Below, in pieces: positions 1-7,851 of a stretch of 40,633 nt of DNA. Both the position numbers and the translations under genes were made by a program. The notes below the pieces were generated by a model that did not search any database, was not told the origin of the DNA, and was given only the letters and a program-made list of their open reading frames with translations. How positions within the stretch are numbered: the stretch's first letter is position 1; each line of letters opens with the position of its first letter. The DNA comes from Nitrosotalea sp. (GTDB lineage Archaea; Thermoproteota; Nitrososphaeria; Nitrososphaerales; Nitrosopumilaceae): assembly GCA_023251795.1 (NCBI GenBank), contig JAHEYD010000009.1, positions 1 to 40,633 of the forward strand, written 5' to 3'.

Positions 1-120
1 TTCCTTAATTTAAGAAGGGGGTATCGTTCTACCACTTTTTACTTTGGCTTTCTCGCGCATACCCCCACATTTGGTTTATTTGACTATTGATTTACTCTCT
101 TACTTCTTACTGAACACCAC
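1..120. repeat. Terminal direct repeat, left copy (circle closure)
   Basis: These 120 bases are identical to the last 120 bases of the window (40514-40633). A single exact direct repeat at both contig ends is the usual signature of an assembly that ran once around a circular or circularly permuted molecule. The repeat cuts through the gap between two minus-strand structural genes and the 3' end of the 227-aa capsid-like gene, and gene order continues sensibly across it. It is not an inverted terminal repeat and carries no gene of its own. Confidence 0.93.
17..66 (-). promoter_or_regulatory. Hairpin in the leader between two capsid-like genes
   Basis: GGGGGTAT at 17-24 is the exact reverse complement of ATACCCCC at 59-66. 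In minus-strand RNA this forms an 8-bp GC-rich stem with a 34-nt loop, between the stop of the 227-aa gene and the start of the 148-aa gene (at 40497 across the junction). It is not followed by a U-run, so an mRNA-stability or processing element is more likely than a full terminator. Confidence 0.45.
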
Positions 121-790
121 GACTCAAGATGCCAGTTAGGAAGCACATAAGATTCAAACCAATACCATTAGTGGGTGCAGCAGCAGCAGCTAGAGCAAAA
201 GTAGCCCCTGCAAAGACCTTCACATAAAAAGTCTGTCCCTGCAAAATACTAACCCCATTCAAACCGTCTCCAACTGGAGGGGGAAGAACAAGGTTAAACT
301 GCAAGTGCGTTCCATTAGGATTCCCAAGGTTATTGGTTCCGATGTTATTCATGGTAGTATAGCCATTCAAGCCATACCCTGATGCAGCACTTTGAAGTGG
401 ACCTTCAGAATAAATCTTCTGCCCAACCCAAAATTCATACCAATAATTGTTCAAAAATTGGTCAACGTCTATCTTTACCATGTTACCAGTAAAGTAAAAA
501 CCAATACTCTGCACGTTCATAAACTGAGGATCACTCAGCCTAGAAACCTGTTCCAAATTGGTATCTGCCTTTGTCTTAGCACCACCAATAGGTACATTGA
601 AAAAGGTATAAAGTGCCGCAGTAGTAGCAGCAGCAGCAGTAGTCTGCCGATCGTACAACTGCCATTGCACAACATCAGCAGCGTTAGGTTGAATAGGATT
701 ACGCAGCTTATACTTATTCTTAGTTCGTGCTAGCCCTTTAGGAATACTAGGGGCAATTCGCACATTATTCGTTTCATGCATATTTTTCAT
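107..790 (-). CDS. Putative capsid protein, jelly-roll-like (227 aa)
   Basis: I read this as the best major capsid candidate, but no family was confirmed. After a basic N-terminal arm with one K/R-rich NP motif (residues 30-32), the protein is almost all predicted beta strand with short loops and has no signal peptide or long hydrophobic span. The blocks NYWYEFWVGQKIYSEGPL and ILQGQTFYVKVFAG look like paired strands of a beta sandwich. Its length suits a single jelly-roll, not a double one. The gene lies directly after the basic membrane protein and before three further beta-rich genes (148, 191 and 175 aa). AAAGGA lies just before the ATG at 790; a second ATG at 781 is better spaced from it and could be the true start. 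A minor capsid or spike protein remains possible. Confidence 0.5.
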   Translation of the reverse strand: MKNMHETNNVRIAPSIPKGLARTKNKYKLRNPIQPNAADVVQWQLYDRQTTAAAATTAALYTFFNVPIGGAKTKADTNLEQVSRLSDPQFMNVQSIGFYFTGNMVKIDVDQFLNNYWYEFWVGQKIYSEGPLQSAASGYGLNGYTTMNNIGTNNLGNPNGTHLQFNLVLPPPVGDGLNGVSILQGQTFYVKVFAGATFALAAAAAPTNGIGLNLMCFLTGILSRGVQ

Positions 791-813
791 TTTCCTTTCT
801 TCTTTAAATACTA

Positions 814-1821
814 CTAAGCAACCCTAGTAAGCCTAGTCCGTCCAGGCTGAGTAACTACATTACCCATACCCTTAAGACCCTTCATAACAGGCATAGCTGC
901 CATAACTGCACTAGGAGTTACAAATTGATTCATACTCCCACTCATGGGAACCTGAGGAGTATAGAAACTGCTAGGCATAATCATGCCCATACCAGCCATA
1001 CCGAATGGATTGTAACCGCTGAATCCAGGGATCAAATCACTAGCTACCTGGAGCCCAACAAGCGTATATCCCCCAAGTGCAACGCCACTACCAAGTTGAG
1101 GAGATTTAGCAAACCGCGAAATCCCATAACCTAGAATGCTAGCAACTGCACCTGTGGTAATATATTTCATAAAACCAGCTCCAGCAGCAGGCCACATACC
1201 AGCGATAACATCCACTAGTTTTTTGGTGAGAATAGCTCCACCAATAACACCAGCGATCATTACACCAGTAGTTTTGATACCACCACCAAAACCCCCTGGA
1301 TTACGCCGACGCCTACGGTTATGCAAGCGCGTGTAGCTATGTCGCCTACGCGCAACAACCCTAGCAGGGTTGCTCCTACGGGTACGCCGACGATGATGAG
1401 TCACAGCAACCCGACGCCGACGCCGAGTAGAATTAACACGACGTAGGCCAATAGACTTACGTCGCTTTCTAGAAGTTTTTGCCATAATAGATTTTACCTT
1501 TCTAACCTTTCTTACCTTACCTGGATTCAAACCAATTGTTATAATCTCTCCGGGGTTGCCTACTCTTTGATTCTCTCTCATTCGAGACATTTCACCATAG
1601 GCCCTAAATGCTGCCATATTGCCCTTAGAGTAAGCCTTACGCTGTTTTCTATTTAACCCCTGCCTTTTAGAAGGTGCCATAGTAGATTTGCGTTTTGGAT
1701 TCTTAGCTCTAACCATCGCAGTAAACTTAGCCCTAGCTGCAAGTTGCTTAGCACTAGGTCTTCGATTACTTCTACGTCTCCCCGGGTTAACCAACTTCAT
1801 CTTTTTCAAAACTGTTGCCAT
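814..1821 (-). CDS. Basic NP-motif core/membrane protein (335 aa)
   Basis: The first 175 residues are protamine-like, very rich in Arg and Lys, and carry six Asn-Pro motifs in basic or Gly context (residues 12, 41, 89, 99, 151, 174). After GGFGGG near 176-181 the protein turns hydrophobic, with probable membrane segments at about 184-210 and 217-258 and a Met/Gly/Pro-rich tail to 335. This is the shape of a protein that holds DNA with one half and sits in a membrane with the other. The tail has MAGMGM and LKGMGN, which match the protease-like motif shared by this operon. A good GGAAAGGTGG site precedes the ATG at 1821. An internal AGAAAGG before Met113 (ATG at 1485) could make a shorter form. 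A virion core or membrane-linking role is inferred. Confidence 0.6.
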   Translation of the reverse strand: MATVLKKMKLVNPGRRRSNRRPSAKQLAARAKFTAMVRAKNPKRKSTMAPSKRQGLNRKQRKAYSKGNMAAFRAYGEMSRMRENQRVGNPGEIITIGLNPGKVRKVRKVKSIMAKTSRKRRKSIGLRRVNSTRRRRRVAVTHHRRRTRRSNPARVVARRRHSYTRLHNRRRRRNPGGFGGGIKTTGVMIAGVIGGAILTKKLVDVIAGMWPAAGAGFMKYITTGAVASILGYGISRFAKSPQLGSGVALGGYTLVGLQVASDLIPGFSGYNPFGMAGMGMIMPSSFYTPQVPMSGSMNQFVTPSAVMAAMPVMKGLKGMGNVVTQPGRTRLTRVA

Positions 1822-1870
1822 TCATTAACCACCTTTCCACCAAATCTTAGATATTTGGATCACCCCCTCT

Positions 1871-2167
1871 TTACTTAACAATGCTATGAGGCAAACTAAC
1901 CCTAACTCGATATTGCTTTGCAGCATTTCCACTACCCGCAGTAGCAAGTTTAGTGCAAACAACATTAGTAATATCAACAGTAGTAACTGCCCATGCACTC
2001 AAAGCACCAATAGCTTGACTCAAAATCTGCACCCCACTAATATCTAGTGGAATAGCACCCAAACCATGAGCAACATTTCCTGTAGTAACATCTCCGTCAG
2101 CAGTAGCAGCAATATCAAAAATGAAAGTGCTAGTACCTGCCAAAACAGTCGTATTCGTAACTGCCAT
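1871..2167 (-). CDS. Small beta-rich structural protein (98 aa)
   Basis: This protein has no transmembrane span and reads as a short beta-sandwich: N-terminal strands, a DGDVTTGNVAHGLGAIP segment near residues 24-40, then strands ending in RVRVSLPHSIV. The HGLGxIP turn followed by hydrophobic strands is a pattern I associate with small virion surface or decoration proteins, but I cannot name the family. AAAGGA precedes the ATG at 2167. It lies in the structural operon just upstream of the basic core protein gene. Confidence 0.45.
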   Translation of the reverse strand: MAVTNTTVLAGTSTFIFDIAATADGDVTTGNVAHGLGAIPLDISGVQILSQAIGALSAWAVTTVDITNVVCTKLATAGSGNAAKQYRVRVSLPHSIVK

Positions 2168-2191
2168 ATCTTTTCCTTTCTTTCTACCTAA

Positions 2192-2548
2192 CTACTCCCC
2201 ATAAGGTTCATGAGAAGCACTTAGATCCTTTTGGTGTATTTCCCATACAGAAGTCTTTACACCATTAATCTGTTTCCAAACTTTCCTATAACTCCGTGTA
2301 TCCCCTGTAGGGATATGAACAGTTGTAGGTATCCTTACCCCTGCACCACTTGTTATAATTCCTGTTTCAGTAGAATCATTTATTAGTGAGTGCCAGTAAA
2401 TCTCTTCATATCCCTCTACAGGTTTCCCCAAAAGCGTATCAAGATAGGGGACTTGAGTAAGAGGTTTTGACAATGCTTCAGCAAAAAGTATTTGCTCTTG
2501 ATTGTATTGTTCTATCGTCATTTGCAAAGGCTCTTTTGTTAATGGCAT
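2192..2548 (-). CDS. Hypothetical structural-operon protein (118 aa)
   Basis: I do not recognise this protein. It is soluble and mixed alpha/beta, with an N-terminal helical part (to about residue 45) and a strand-rich C-terminal half. There is no signal peptide, membrane span or cysteine. GAGGTAAGAT lies upstream of the ATG at 2548. Its only functional hint is its place between the NP-motif proteins and the small beta-rich protein. Confidence 0.55.
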   Translation of the reverse strand: MPLTKEPLQMTIEQYNQEQILFAEALSKPLTQVPYLDTLLGKPVEGYEEIYWHSLINDSTETGIITSGAGVRIPTTVHIPTGDTRSYRKVWKQINGVKTSVWEIHQKDLSASHEPYGE

Positions 2549-2555
2549 TTTTATC

Positions 2556-3176
2556 TTACCTCAGCTTAATTCTTACCTTACCCATACCAAAAGGTGTTGG
2601 GCTTAGTCTATACACATTTTGTGTATGCCCTAAATCTCCAAACGGATGAGACTTCAAATATTTTTTAGCTTCAGCTATTGTTGTAAAGTAATCATCATCC
2701 ATTTCCTTTGAACCTACACTATATTTCATACCTCTTTGAAATGCGTATTCGGCAGAAGAAGGGTTTTTCCTTTTTCCTTTCGCCTTTTTCTTAGCAACCC
2801 TCTTCCTACTCTGAACAGGATGAGTACCTACCAAACCCTCTTCATAATCCTCACTTGCCCTAATAGGATGAAATATTCCGCTCCTATCCTTAAATCCCAT
2901 CTCAACATTTCTAAACTTCCTACTTGGATTCTTTTCCTTCAAAACCTGAACTTGTCCGGTAGGAAGTATCCTAACCGCATGAGCAGGAATCCAATCACTA
3001 AGTAGGGAAGTTGGATTACGTTTTTTCTTAGTTGAATATACTACTTTACCTTTTTCATTTTTGACTGTATATACATCATACATTCCCAAACTTGCATAAT
3101 AATTTGCAGAATCAACAGCTTGCTTTTTTGTTTGTCTTACTGTAACTGTAGATACAGGACTTAGTACTCTAAACAT
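2556..3176 (-). CDS. Basic NP-motif protein (206 aa)
   Basis: This soluble, strongly basic protein holds three Asn-Pro motifs in basic context: KKKRNP, LKEKNPS and KGKRKNPS. An N-terminal domain resembles a small nucleic-acid or modification-binding fold (QTKKQAVDSANYYASLG). The C-terminus ends TPFGMGKVRIKLR and so carries the FGM-G motif shared with the membrane proteins of this operon, within 13 residues of the end. The repeated link between basic patches and NP suggests DNA contact inside the virion, which is inference. Confidence 0.5.
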   Translation of the reverse strand: MFRVLSPVSTVTVRQTKKQAVDSANYYASLGMYDVYTVKNEKGKVVYSTKKKRNPTSLLSDWIPAHAVRILPTGQVQVLKEKNPSRKFRNVEMGFKDRSGIFHPIRASEDYEEGLVGTHPVQSRKRVAKKKAKGKRKNPSSAEYAFQRGMKYSVGSKEMDDDYFTTIAEAKKYLKSHPFGDLGHTQNVYRLSPTPFGMGKVRIKLR

Positions 3177-3180
3177 AATC

Positions 3181-3873
3181 TTAATCCTTTATCCCCTCTT
3201 CTTCCACCCTATAACTTCCTCCTGCAAGTTGAAACCTTGCGTTCAAACAATCATAAATAACCATAGGTTGCTCTCCCCCTTCTTCCCCAAACTCATGAAT
3301 ATACTCTGCCCCATTAGCTTGACTCCTACTTCCCTCTAAATGATGTTTATCCGTAAAGTAACTAATCGTTACACAACATCCTAACTCGTAAAATTGCTTC
3401 CCATCTTCCTCAATTCCCAAATCCTCTAGGTCAATCTTCTGATTCCCCCCTACAAAATACAATTGCTTTCCATCAGGAGTACAACAAAGATCCACTCCCT
3501 TAAACTCAATCGGGCAAACACTCTTCCCCTCATCGCATTCAATTTCAATCTCAGTCAAATTCCCAAGTTTTGTTAGATTAGTAGGATACTTATAAGTCTC
3601 AACTACGTCATCAATTTCCTTAGGTTCTCTTCCATGAAAAGCCTTAGACATCTCTCCTGCACGTTCCAAATTGTCAACTGAATCGGGATTTTTTGTCTTC
3701 AACTTTTTAATCAACCTTAAATGCTTCTCTGCCTTAGCTCTTGATACCCTTGGAGAATCAGCAGCAGCATACAAAATATCTATTTGTTCCCTAACTGTTC
3801 TAGCTTTTGAAAACCCTACAGGTAGATCCAATATTCCAGGTCCATACAATTTAACTGCTTCACTATTTCTCAT
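3181..3873 (-). CDS. NP-motif structural-operon protein, conserved type (230 aa)
   Basis: The protein is soluble. Residues 1-60 are helical and basic and end in KTKNPDS, another basic NP motif. From about residue 95 (TNLTKLGNLTEIEIE) the protein becomes acidic and strand-rich, with Cys pairs at CVCP-like and CC positions and the C-terminal blocks YIHEFGEEGG and LAGGSYRVEEEGI. I have the impression of a recurrent family in environmental phage contigs but cannot name it. I chose the ATG at 3873 because GGAGGAG sits upstream; this overlaps the end of the preceding holin-like gene by 11 bases. Confidence 0.5.
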   Translation of the reverse strand: MRNSEAVKLYGPGILDLPVGFSKARTVREQIDILYAAADSPRVSRAKAEKHLRLIKKLKTKNPDSVDNLERAGEMSKAFHGREPKEIDDVVETYKYPTNLTKLGNLTEIEIECDEGKSVCPIEFKGVDLCCTPDGKQLYFVGGNQKIDLEDLGIEEDGKQFYELGCCVTISYFTDKHHLEGSRSQANGAEYIHEFGEEGGEQPMVIYDCLNARFQLAGGSYRVEEEGIKD

Positions 3874-4072
3874 TTTCTTTCTCTCCTCCTTTCTTCTCAC
3901 TCTCCGGTTTCATCCTTGCAAAAAATGCTCCTGCAAACCCTGTAGTTATTCCACTTATTACTTGAAACATTTGCCCATCTTCGCGCCAAAGATAGTTTAC
4001 AAAAATAAGTAAGCATGTAAAAGTTAATATCCCTAGTAACAACAAAATCAAAACAGGATCTACATGTTTCAT
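3863..4072 (-). CDS. Holin-like small membrane protein (69 aa)
   Basis: It has two probable membrane segments, about residues 6-27 and 36-52, followed by a short hydrophilic basic/acidic tail rich in K and E. This fits a class II-type holin or a virion membrane protein. AAGGA lies 9 bases before the ATG at 4072; a TTG at 4078 is an alternative. Its 3' end overlaps the next gene. No lysis enzyme lies beside it; the lysozyme candidate is at the far end of the same operon. Confidence 0.45.
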   Translation of the reverse strand: MKHVDPVLILLLLGILTFTCLLIFVNYLWREDGQMFQVISGITTGFAGAFFARMKPESEKKGGEKENEK

Positions 4073-4084
4073 TTTCAAATTTCC

Positions 4085-4420
4085 TTATTGAACAATAATC
4101 AAAATCTTCCCTGGAGGAAAAGCACTAGGTACAGGAGCTAAAGCTGTAGGGCTAAACCCACTCTCAGAATTATTCAAAAATGCCGTTACTGCATAACAAT
4201 AATTTCCTGGAACTACTGTTGCATCAACATAAGTCTTAAGCACAACTCCTGTAACCATAGCTGTCCCAAAAGTAGGACTAGCACAAGTACTGCTAACACG
4301 ATAAATATTATAAGTAGTTCCAACTGGATTAATTGCATCTGTCCATGTAAGCGTAACTTGATGCGTAGGGGTTTGGGCAAACATACTCAAAACGAAAATA
4401 AACAAAATAAGTAATTTCAT
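4085..4420 (-). CDS. Secreted FN3-like domain protein (111 aa)
   Basis: An N-terminal signal peptide (MKLLILFIFVLSMFAQ) is followed by a single fibronectin type III-like domain: HQVTLTWTDA, TTYNIYR, then GNYCYAVTAF and NNSESGFS. Two cysteines could form a disulfide. This is a common domain in secreted proteins of Acidobacteriota and related bacteria, so transfer from a host is plausible. In a virus it could be a surface adhesion module or an exported host-modifying protein. AAGGATACTAGA precedes the ATG. Confidence 0.65.
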   Translation of the reverse strand: MKLLILFIFVLSMFAQTPTHQVTLTWTDAINPVGTTYNIYRVSSTCASPTFGTAMVTGVVLKTYVDATVVPGNYCYAVTAFLNNSESGFSPTALAPVPSAFPPGKILIIVQ

Positions 4421-4421
4421 T

Positions 4422-4964
4422 CTAGTATCCTTTTGTAATCTTATACCCTAACTTAACTTCTCCGATTCCTGGATTATTTTCTTTAATATCCAATAGATAT
4501 TTAGGATTCAAATCCCCTAAATGCTCTTTTTCCCATTTCTTTGTAACTTGCTCTAAAGAAGTACCTTCAATAGTTTCAGTTGTAGTATAACTACTTCCAT
4601 CTCTTCTGTACATTTTATAAACTAACCTAAACTGTTTCTTCTTTGGGTTGCTCTTTCTTGCCATACTTGCAAACTTCTTAGCCCCATATTTCTTTCTCCC
4701 TATCCATGCTGCTAACGCCTTAGGTGTATCTGCCCCTTTTGCCTCAAGTTGCTTTGTAAGTTTCTTGAAGCCTAGATAGGGATTCTTATATTTTGTAACC
4801 TTTAATTTCTTGCTTCTAGCTATTCTTTCTGCTTCATACTTATTCTCTCCATGATAGATCAAACCCTCATCAGGGTCTATTACTTCATACTTAACTGGCT
4901 TTTTTCCCCTACCTAATTTCATAAACCCCTGTTTATTGATATCATTGAATCTATCAATTGCCAT
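4422..4964 (-). CDS. Basic NP-motif protein with GRKKYG block (180 aa)
   Basis: This basic soluble protein carries four Asn-Pro sites (KYKNPY, ARKSNPKKK, DLNPK, KENNPG). The middle block TPKALAAWIGRKKYGAKKF is striking; I believe similar ALAAxIGRKKYG segments occur in environmental phage structural proteins, but the function is unknown to me. It has no membrane span or signal peptide. With the 206, 230 and 335-aa proteins it forms the NP-motif set of this operon. Confidence 0.5.
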   Translation of the reverse strand: MAIDRFNDINKQGFMKLGRGKKPVKYEVIDPDEGLIYHGENKYEAERIARSKKLKVTKYKNPYLGFKKLTKQLEAKGADTPKALAAWIGRKKYGAKKFASMARKSNPKKKQFRLVYKMYRRDGSSYTTTETIEGTSLEQVTKKWEKEHLGDLNPKYLLDIKENNPGIGEVKLGYKITKGY

Positions 4965-4965
4965 A

Positions 4966-5370
4966 TCACAACCCCAGTCCTAACTTCCCGTACTTTGCCT
5001 TAATTCCACTTGTTTGTTTCTTATAACTCTCCTTAGCTCTTTTCAACTCTTGGCTTCTCTCTTTTCTTTTATCAGAACTAAGTAACATAATCCCCAAAAT
5101 AACCGCTCCACCTATCAACAAATAAGTACCCATATTTCCCGAAAACAAAGTACTAAAATCAGGCAAAGCATTAGCCAAACTTGCATTTATCGTATTCGTA
5201 TCAGTTGTAAACCCTAACCCTTGAAACCCCGCATCAAAGTAAGTCTTTTGATACTCCAAACTAGGACTTTTCAACAAATCAGGTGTTTTTAAATGCCCTG
5301 CCGTAACCAAACTATGTTGACTAGGACTTATCGTGTCAAACTGTGGATATCCTACTGTACTTTTCAACAT
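4966..5370 (-). CDS. Membrane protein with FQGLG motif (134 aa)
   Basis: A soluble N-terminal half of about 75 residues is followed by one membrane segment (YLLIGGAVILGIMLL, about 86-100) and a highly charged coiled tail rich in K, R and E. The motif AGFQGLGFT lies at about residues 48-56, between the N-terminal part and the membrane. If cleaved there, the membrane part would be released from its head. AGGAGGG precedes the ATG at 5370. Confidence 0.55.
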   Translation of the reverse strand: MLKSTVGYPQFDTISPSQHSLVTAGHLKTPDLLKSPSLEYQKTYFDAGFQGLGFTTDTNTINASLANALPDFSTLFSGNMGTYLLIGGAVILGIMLLSSDKRKERSQELKRAKESYKKQTSGIKAKYGKLGLGL

Positions 5371-5378
5371 CTACCCTC

Positions 5379-5693
5379 CTACTTCTTTCTAAATAATCCG
5401 CCGGGTTTATTAAAGAAAACCAAATAAGCCACTAATCCCATAGTTCCATACAAAAGCCAATTCCCTCCAAGATCCCCTAGTCCGCTTATTGCTGCTCCTG
5501 TACTAACAATAGGAGTAGGAGGTTCACTTACTACAACAACAGGAGGATGCAACCTTCTACTAATCACGTTATTCCAAAATGCCCATCTAGGGTGCAATCG
5601 TGGATGTTTTGGCGTCCACCTTTGCGCCGTAGTTGTCCCTGTAGGATCTGGAGGAACATCCCCTAATCCATTCATACTTGCATTAAATATCAT
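5379..5693 (-). CDS. Tail-anchored protein with two GLGD motifs (104 aa)
   Basis: The sequence begins MIFNASMNGLGDV and has a second AISGLGDLGG just before the only membrane segment (about 81-95), which ends with FFNKPGGLFRKK. Between the two motifs lies a Pro-, Arg- and His-rich linker. Two copies of the same motif flanking the soluble part are notable, since cleavage at both would free a middle peptide. AAGGAAC lies before the ATG at 5693. Confidence 0.55.
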   Translation of the reverse strand: MIFNASMNGLGDVPPDPTGTTTAQRWTPKHPRLHPRWAFWNNVISRRLHPPVVVVSEPPTPIVSTGAAISGLGDLGGNWLLYGTMGLVAYLVFFNKPGGLFRKK

Positions 5694-5703
5694 AAGTTCC
5701 TTT

Positions 5704-6021
5704 CTACTTTTTCATTAACCAAAGTACAAGCAACAATCCCCCACCAATTACTAACAAAGTCCCAAACCCTCTACTTGATGTATCTGGTATCCCTGCATAA
5801 AAATCCTGTAACTGTTGTTTGTAATTCGCCATTGTTTCCGTTGCAGCAACTTCAGGCGTCCAATTACCCCCAACAGTCATTTGTTCAATTGTCTGTGGTG
5901 CAGCTAAACTAGGGCTAGGAGGATTAGGTAATCCATAAAACAATTCATTCATCTTATCTATAACCGATTGATCGGCAGATACAAGATAATTACTCAACAA
6001 TTGATATGCATCGTATCCCAT
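5704..6021 (-). CDS. Tail-anchored membrane protein (105 aa)
   Basis: The N-terminal 85 residues are soluble and Pro/Ala/Gln-rich. One C-terminal membrane segment (TLLVIGGGLLLVLWLMKK) ends at the stop with only two lysines outside. SRGFGT just before the span is a weak version of the operon's motif. The topology is shared with at least eight other genes here. GGAGGATAA precedes the ATG at 6021. Confidence 0.55.
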   Translation of the reverse strand: MGYDAYQLLSNYLVSADQSVIDKMNELFYGLPNPPSPSLAAPQTIEQMTVGGNWTPEVAATETMANYKQQLQDFYAGIPDTSSRGFGTLLVIGGGLLLVLWLMKK

Positions 6022-6246
6022 TTATCCTCCTTTCTTAAATAGCATTTCTCCCAAAAGTCTAAACTCATTAGGAAGTTTAGTTTTCTTCCCTATACTCTCC
6101 TTAACTCCCGCTGCCACAAAGGGCTTAAGACTCTCTTGCAACCCCCCTAATCCATAAGTCTTTTCAACAAATCCCATTCCCATATTTATTAATCGGTAAG
6201 CAAGTACATCAAGTCTATTTTCAAGTGGTTCATCTTCATAGCTCAT
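6022..6246 (-). CDS. Small hypothetical protein, Gly-motif (74 aa)
   Basis: The protein is short and mostly helical, with MGMGFVEKTYGLGGLQ in the first half. It has no clear membrane span. The TYGLGG segment resembles the shared motif. GAGGTAAGT precedes the ATG at 6246, and the stop abuts the next start. The role is unknown. Confidence 0.5.
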   Translation of the reverse strand: MSYEDEPLENRLDVLAYRLINMGMGFVEKTYGLGGLQESLKPFVAAGVKESIGKKTKLPNEFRLLGEMLFKKGG

Positions 6247-6248
6247 AC

Positions 6249-6512
6249 TTACCTCTTCATCAACAAAATCAATACAAGTACAATTGCCCCAATTCCTATA
6301 TAAACCTTATTCTGGTTTACCCAATCTTGAAAACTTCCTGTACCTGAACTTGTAGATCCAATAACATTACCTGTTGAAAATAACTGTCCCCCACTTCCCC
6401 ATACTAATGAAGGATCTGCTTCACTAAATATCTGTTGTTGCGGGCCTGTAGTAACATCTCCCATTCCATTCATATTCCTAACCATTCCACCTTTTGCTAC
6501 AGTAAACAACAT
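6249..6512 (-). CDS. Tail-anchored protein with GMGD motif (87 aa)
   Basis: The N-terminus reads into RNMNGMGDVTTG, the middle is Ser/Gly-rich and soluble, and the protein ends in one membrane segment (VYIGIGAIVLVLILLMKR). The motif lies about 18 residues from the start, so cleavage would remove a short leader. The layout is nearly the same as in the 104-aa neighbour, which suggests a related job. GGAGGATG precedes the ATG at 6512. Confidence 0.57.
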   Translation of the reverse strand: MLFTVAKGGMVRNMNGMGDVTTGPQQQIFSEADPSLVWGSGGQLFSTGNVIGSTSSGTGSFQDWVNQNKVYIGIGAIVLVLILLMKR

Positions 6513-6513
6513 C

Positions 6514-7068
6514 TTACATCCTCCAATCTTTTCTACTCATTCCGCTAAAATCTCTTCCTACATTTCTCTCGTACCAGTTACTTCCCCCACTTCTCAATCT
6601 CTGCAACATAAAAGGATCTCTCAACATCCCTAATCCACTAATCCCTCTACTTGTCACAAATCCCCAAAAGTCATCAATTCCCCACAAAGTACTTCTATTG
6701 CTCTTACTTGCTGGTGTATCTTCCCAATTAATAATCGGGCTTGGAATTATCTTCTGTAAAAAGTAATTCCATTGATCGTAGCTAAGTTTTCCACCATTAG
6801 CTTTGTAGGTTCCATCTACAGCAGTTAAGGCTAACAATTGCGCCTTTGTCGTCGAGAGTGCAGCGGGGGTAGGAGTGACTCCAGCAGAGGGAGTACCACC
6901 AGAAATAATTCCTTGGGGGTTATTTTGTGGGCTAGGTAATGGTGTAACCCCTGTTCCTGTACCTGCCCCTAATTGAGAGAACAAACTCCCTCCTGCAATA
7001 AATCCCAACTCCCTACCTACCACATATCCCGCAACTCCAATTACAATCCACTTAATCAAACCTTCCAT
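6514..7068 (-). CDS. N-anchored membrane protein with ISGLG motif (184 aa)
   Basis: I chose the ATG at 7068 (MEGLIKWIVIG) because GGAGGAAAAGG lies just upstream; a longer reading is possible but overlaps the previous gene. A membrane segment occupies about residues 4-24. A Gly/Pro/Thr-rich linker and a soluble domain follow. RGISGLGMLRDPF is close to the C-terminus, so a cut there would trim about 35 residues. The topology is opposite to that of most of its neighbours. Confidence 0.55.
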   Translation of the reverse strand: MEGLIKWIVIGVAGYVVGRELGFIAGGSLFSQLGAGTGTGVTPLPSPQNNPQGIISGGTPSAGVTPTPAALSTTKAQLLALTAVDGTYKANGGKLSYDQWNYFLQKIIPSPIINWEDTPASKSNRSTLWGIDDFWGFVTSRGISGLGMLRDPFMLQRLRSGGSNWYERNVGRDFSGMSRKDWRM

Positions 7069-7643
7069 TATCCTTTTCCTCCAATCATCAAATATGCAAT
7101 CAAACCTACTCCAATCAAAACAACCCAATTTGTACTTCCACCACTTGAGCTAAACAAATTACTTACTGAACTTATCGAATCAGCTTGCACATTAGGGTCA
7201 TTAGCAATCGGGTTTCTATAATAAGCAAACCAGTCCCATTTACCGCCTGGACTCCTATCACTAATCCCCCTCTTTCCTGCATCGCCTAAACTTGGATCAC
7301 TTTCCTTACTCAAAACCGTTTTCCATAGTGAATCAAAATTAGCTAACGCTTGAACCTGTTCCGCTTTTGTCTTTGTACTCTCATTCCAAGCTGCAAGATT
7401 TTGTTTCATGTAAGGTTCAACTGCATCAACTATCTTACTTGCTGCTTCTTTTTGCGCTCCATGCTTAGTAAACAATCCAATTAAAAGCGTAACACCTAAA
7501 ATAGCTGGACCTACAAATGGTATAGCACTAGTCGCACCTGCAATAGCTAACCCAATAGGAGCAGCAACGCTAGCAGCACTTGCCCCAACATTAGTAATCA
7601 ATTGTTGTGTTGATGCATCGCCTAAACCATATTCATAAATCAT
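7068..7643 (-). CDS. Membrane protein with YGLGD start (191 aa)
   Basis: The protein starts MIYEYGLGDAS, then a long Ala/Gly-rich hydrophobic region (about 15-60), a soluble helical domain with conserved-looking NLAAWNES and FDSLWK, and a DWFAYYRNPIAND block. It ends in a C-terminal membrane segment (VVLIGVGLIAYLMIGGKG). Cleavage at YGL-GD would remove seven residues. I think the soluble part belongs to a recurrent environmental phage family, but I cannot name it. GAGGAGATAAG precedes the ATG. Confidence 0.55.
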   Translation of the reverse strand: MIYEYGLGDASTQQLITNVGASAASVAAPIGLAIAGATSAIPFVGPAILGVTLLIGLFTKHGAQKEAASKIVDAVEPYMKQNLAAWNESTKTKAEQVQALANFDSLWKTVLSKESDPSLGDAGKRGISDRSPGGKWDWFAYYRNPIANDPNVQADSISSVSNLFSSSGGSTNWVVLIGVGLIAYLMIGGKG

Positions 7644-7652
7644 CTTATCTCC

Positions 7653-7844
7653 TCATGTAGTAGGAGTAACATTCGTCTGTGTTGTTGTCGCCTGATTAAA
7701 CAGGCTAACTGCAATACTTTCTCCCACCAAAACCAAAGCTGCAATCATTTGACTTTTTGGATCATGAATAAATACCGGAAAGGCTTTCTCTTCTGTATTC
7801 AACACAACTTGAAAAATTTGACTTAGCTTAATCCAATTATTCAT
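7653..7844 (-). CDS. Small membrane-associated protein (63 aa)
   Basis: The central hydrophobic stretch (MIAALVLVGESIAVSLF, about residues 33-49) could be a single membrane span. The N-terminal half is amphipathic and the C-terminus is a Thr-rich tail. GGGAGAT precedes the ATG. No family is recognised. Confidence 0.5.
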   Translation of the reverse strand: MNNWIKLSQIFQVVLNTEEKAFPVFIHDPKSQMIAALVLVGESIAVSLFNQATTTQTNVTPTT

Positions 7845-7851
7845 ATCTCCC

